NCBI RefSeq assembly: GCF_016909155.1
Contig: NZ_JAFBFG010000014.1
Coordinates: 1-64,000 of the forward strand
Direction: 5' to 3'
Length of the DNA stretch: 64,000 nt
Origin: Chryseomicrobium aureum
GTDB taxonomy: Bacteria > Bacillota > Bacilli > Bacillales_A > Planococcaceae
A model generated the notes under the pieces. It did not search any database. It was not told the origin of the DNA and saw only the letters and a list, made by a program, of their open reading frames with translations. Position numbers and translations under genes: made by a program. Below, in pieces: positions 63,925 through 64,000 of the stretch (the first letter of the stretch is position 1; the number at the start of each line of letters is the position of its first letter).

Positions 63925-64000
63925 ATGAATTCTACGTATCAAGATTTACTTCAGACTCTTCATGATTGTGCGGCTGCTTGTAACCATTGTTTTGATGCTT
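63925..64000 (+). CDS. Four-helix-bundle copper-binding protein, N-terminal fragment
   Basis: The first 25 codons before the window ends read LLQTLHDCAAACNHCFDA after a short start. This is the Cys-rich opening helix of DUF326/Csp-type copper storage proteins. ATG after GAGGAGG. Truncated by the window edge, so the assignment rests on one helix. Confidence 0.65.
   Translation, partial: MNSTYQDLLQTLHDCAAACNHCFDA

Overview
The window comes from a low-to-mid GC Gram-positive bacterium of the Bacillales. The gene order groEL/groES, CPBP protease (ydiL), tatC/tatA, rex, ydiF-type ABC-F, tsaD, rimI, tsaB, tsaE matches the Bacillus subtilis groE-ydi region. Guanine riboswitches, a CIRCE element, lipobox lipoproteins and AGGAGG ribosome binding sites agree. 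The overall style suggests Planococcaceae-like bacilli (Sporosarcina/Planococcus relatives), but that is inference and no species is claimed.

Layout. Positions 1-492 hold the 5' end of a 16S rRNA gene (minus strand), its leader and tandem promoters. At 493-3882 a purine permease gene and guaA each sit behind their own guanine riboswitch and terminator. At 3933-8226 is a MoxR-DUF58-transglutaminase operon. At 8349-10651 is a nadE-pncB NAD operon. A broken class-I amidotransferase gene and an intact M19 dipeptidase gene follow on the plus strand, then an aminotransferase gene.

Two accessory regions interrupt this backbone. (1) At 14.06-32.08 kb, two imperfect direct copies of exoA (the left one dead, the right one intact), each with its flanking terminator, bracket about 16 kb. 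This stretch encodes an Opp-type peptide importer, a MlrC/M81 peptidase, an N-acylamino-acid racemase of the enolase superfamily, two serine hydrolases, an S9 peptidase, a GNAT enzyme, an RpiR regulator and a broken M20 amidohydrolase. Together they look like a peptide-scavenging and D-to-L amino-acid conversion island. (2) At 33.88-47.49 kb, an 18-bp sequence identical to the 3' end of groEL occurs three times. This marks two integrative elements inserted in tandem at the groEL 3' end. Element 1 carries a Ugp-like importer, a phosphodiesterase, a HAD phosphatase and a GlpP antiterminator, flanked by remnants of a second related cluster. Element 2 (about 5 kb) carries a tyrosine integrase, ImmA/IrrE protease, a CI-like repressor, a second XRE regulator, several matched operators, and a repressible operon with an uncharacterised small protein and a phospholipase-D-like protein. 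I consider this last operon the best candidate for an undescribed (possibly defence) system.

After groE the backbone resumes: tat, rex and the t6A biosynthesis genes, with a dense DnaA-box cluster between the ABC-F gene and tsaD. Then come a GDSL hydrolase, a membrane acyltransferase, a BsuPI-domain lipoprotein, a maltodextrin importer (mdxEFG) with LacI-type operators, an effector-binding protein and the start of a Cys-rich copper-binding protein gene.
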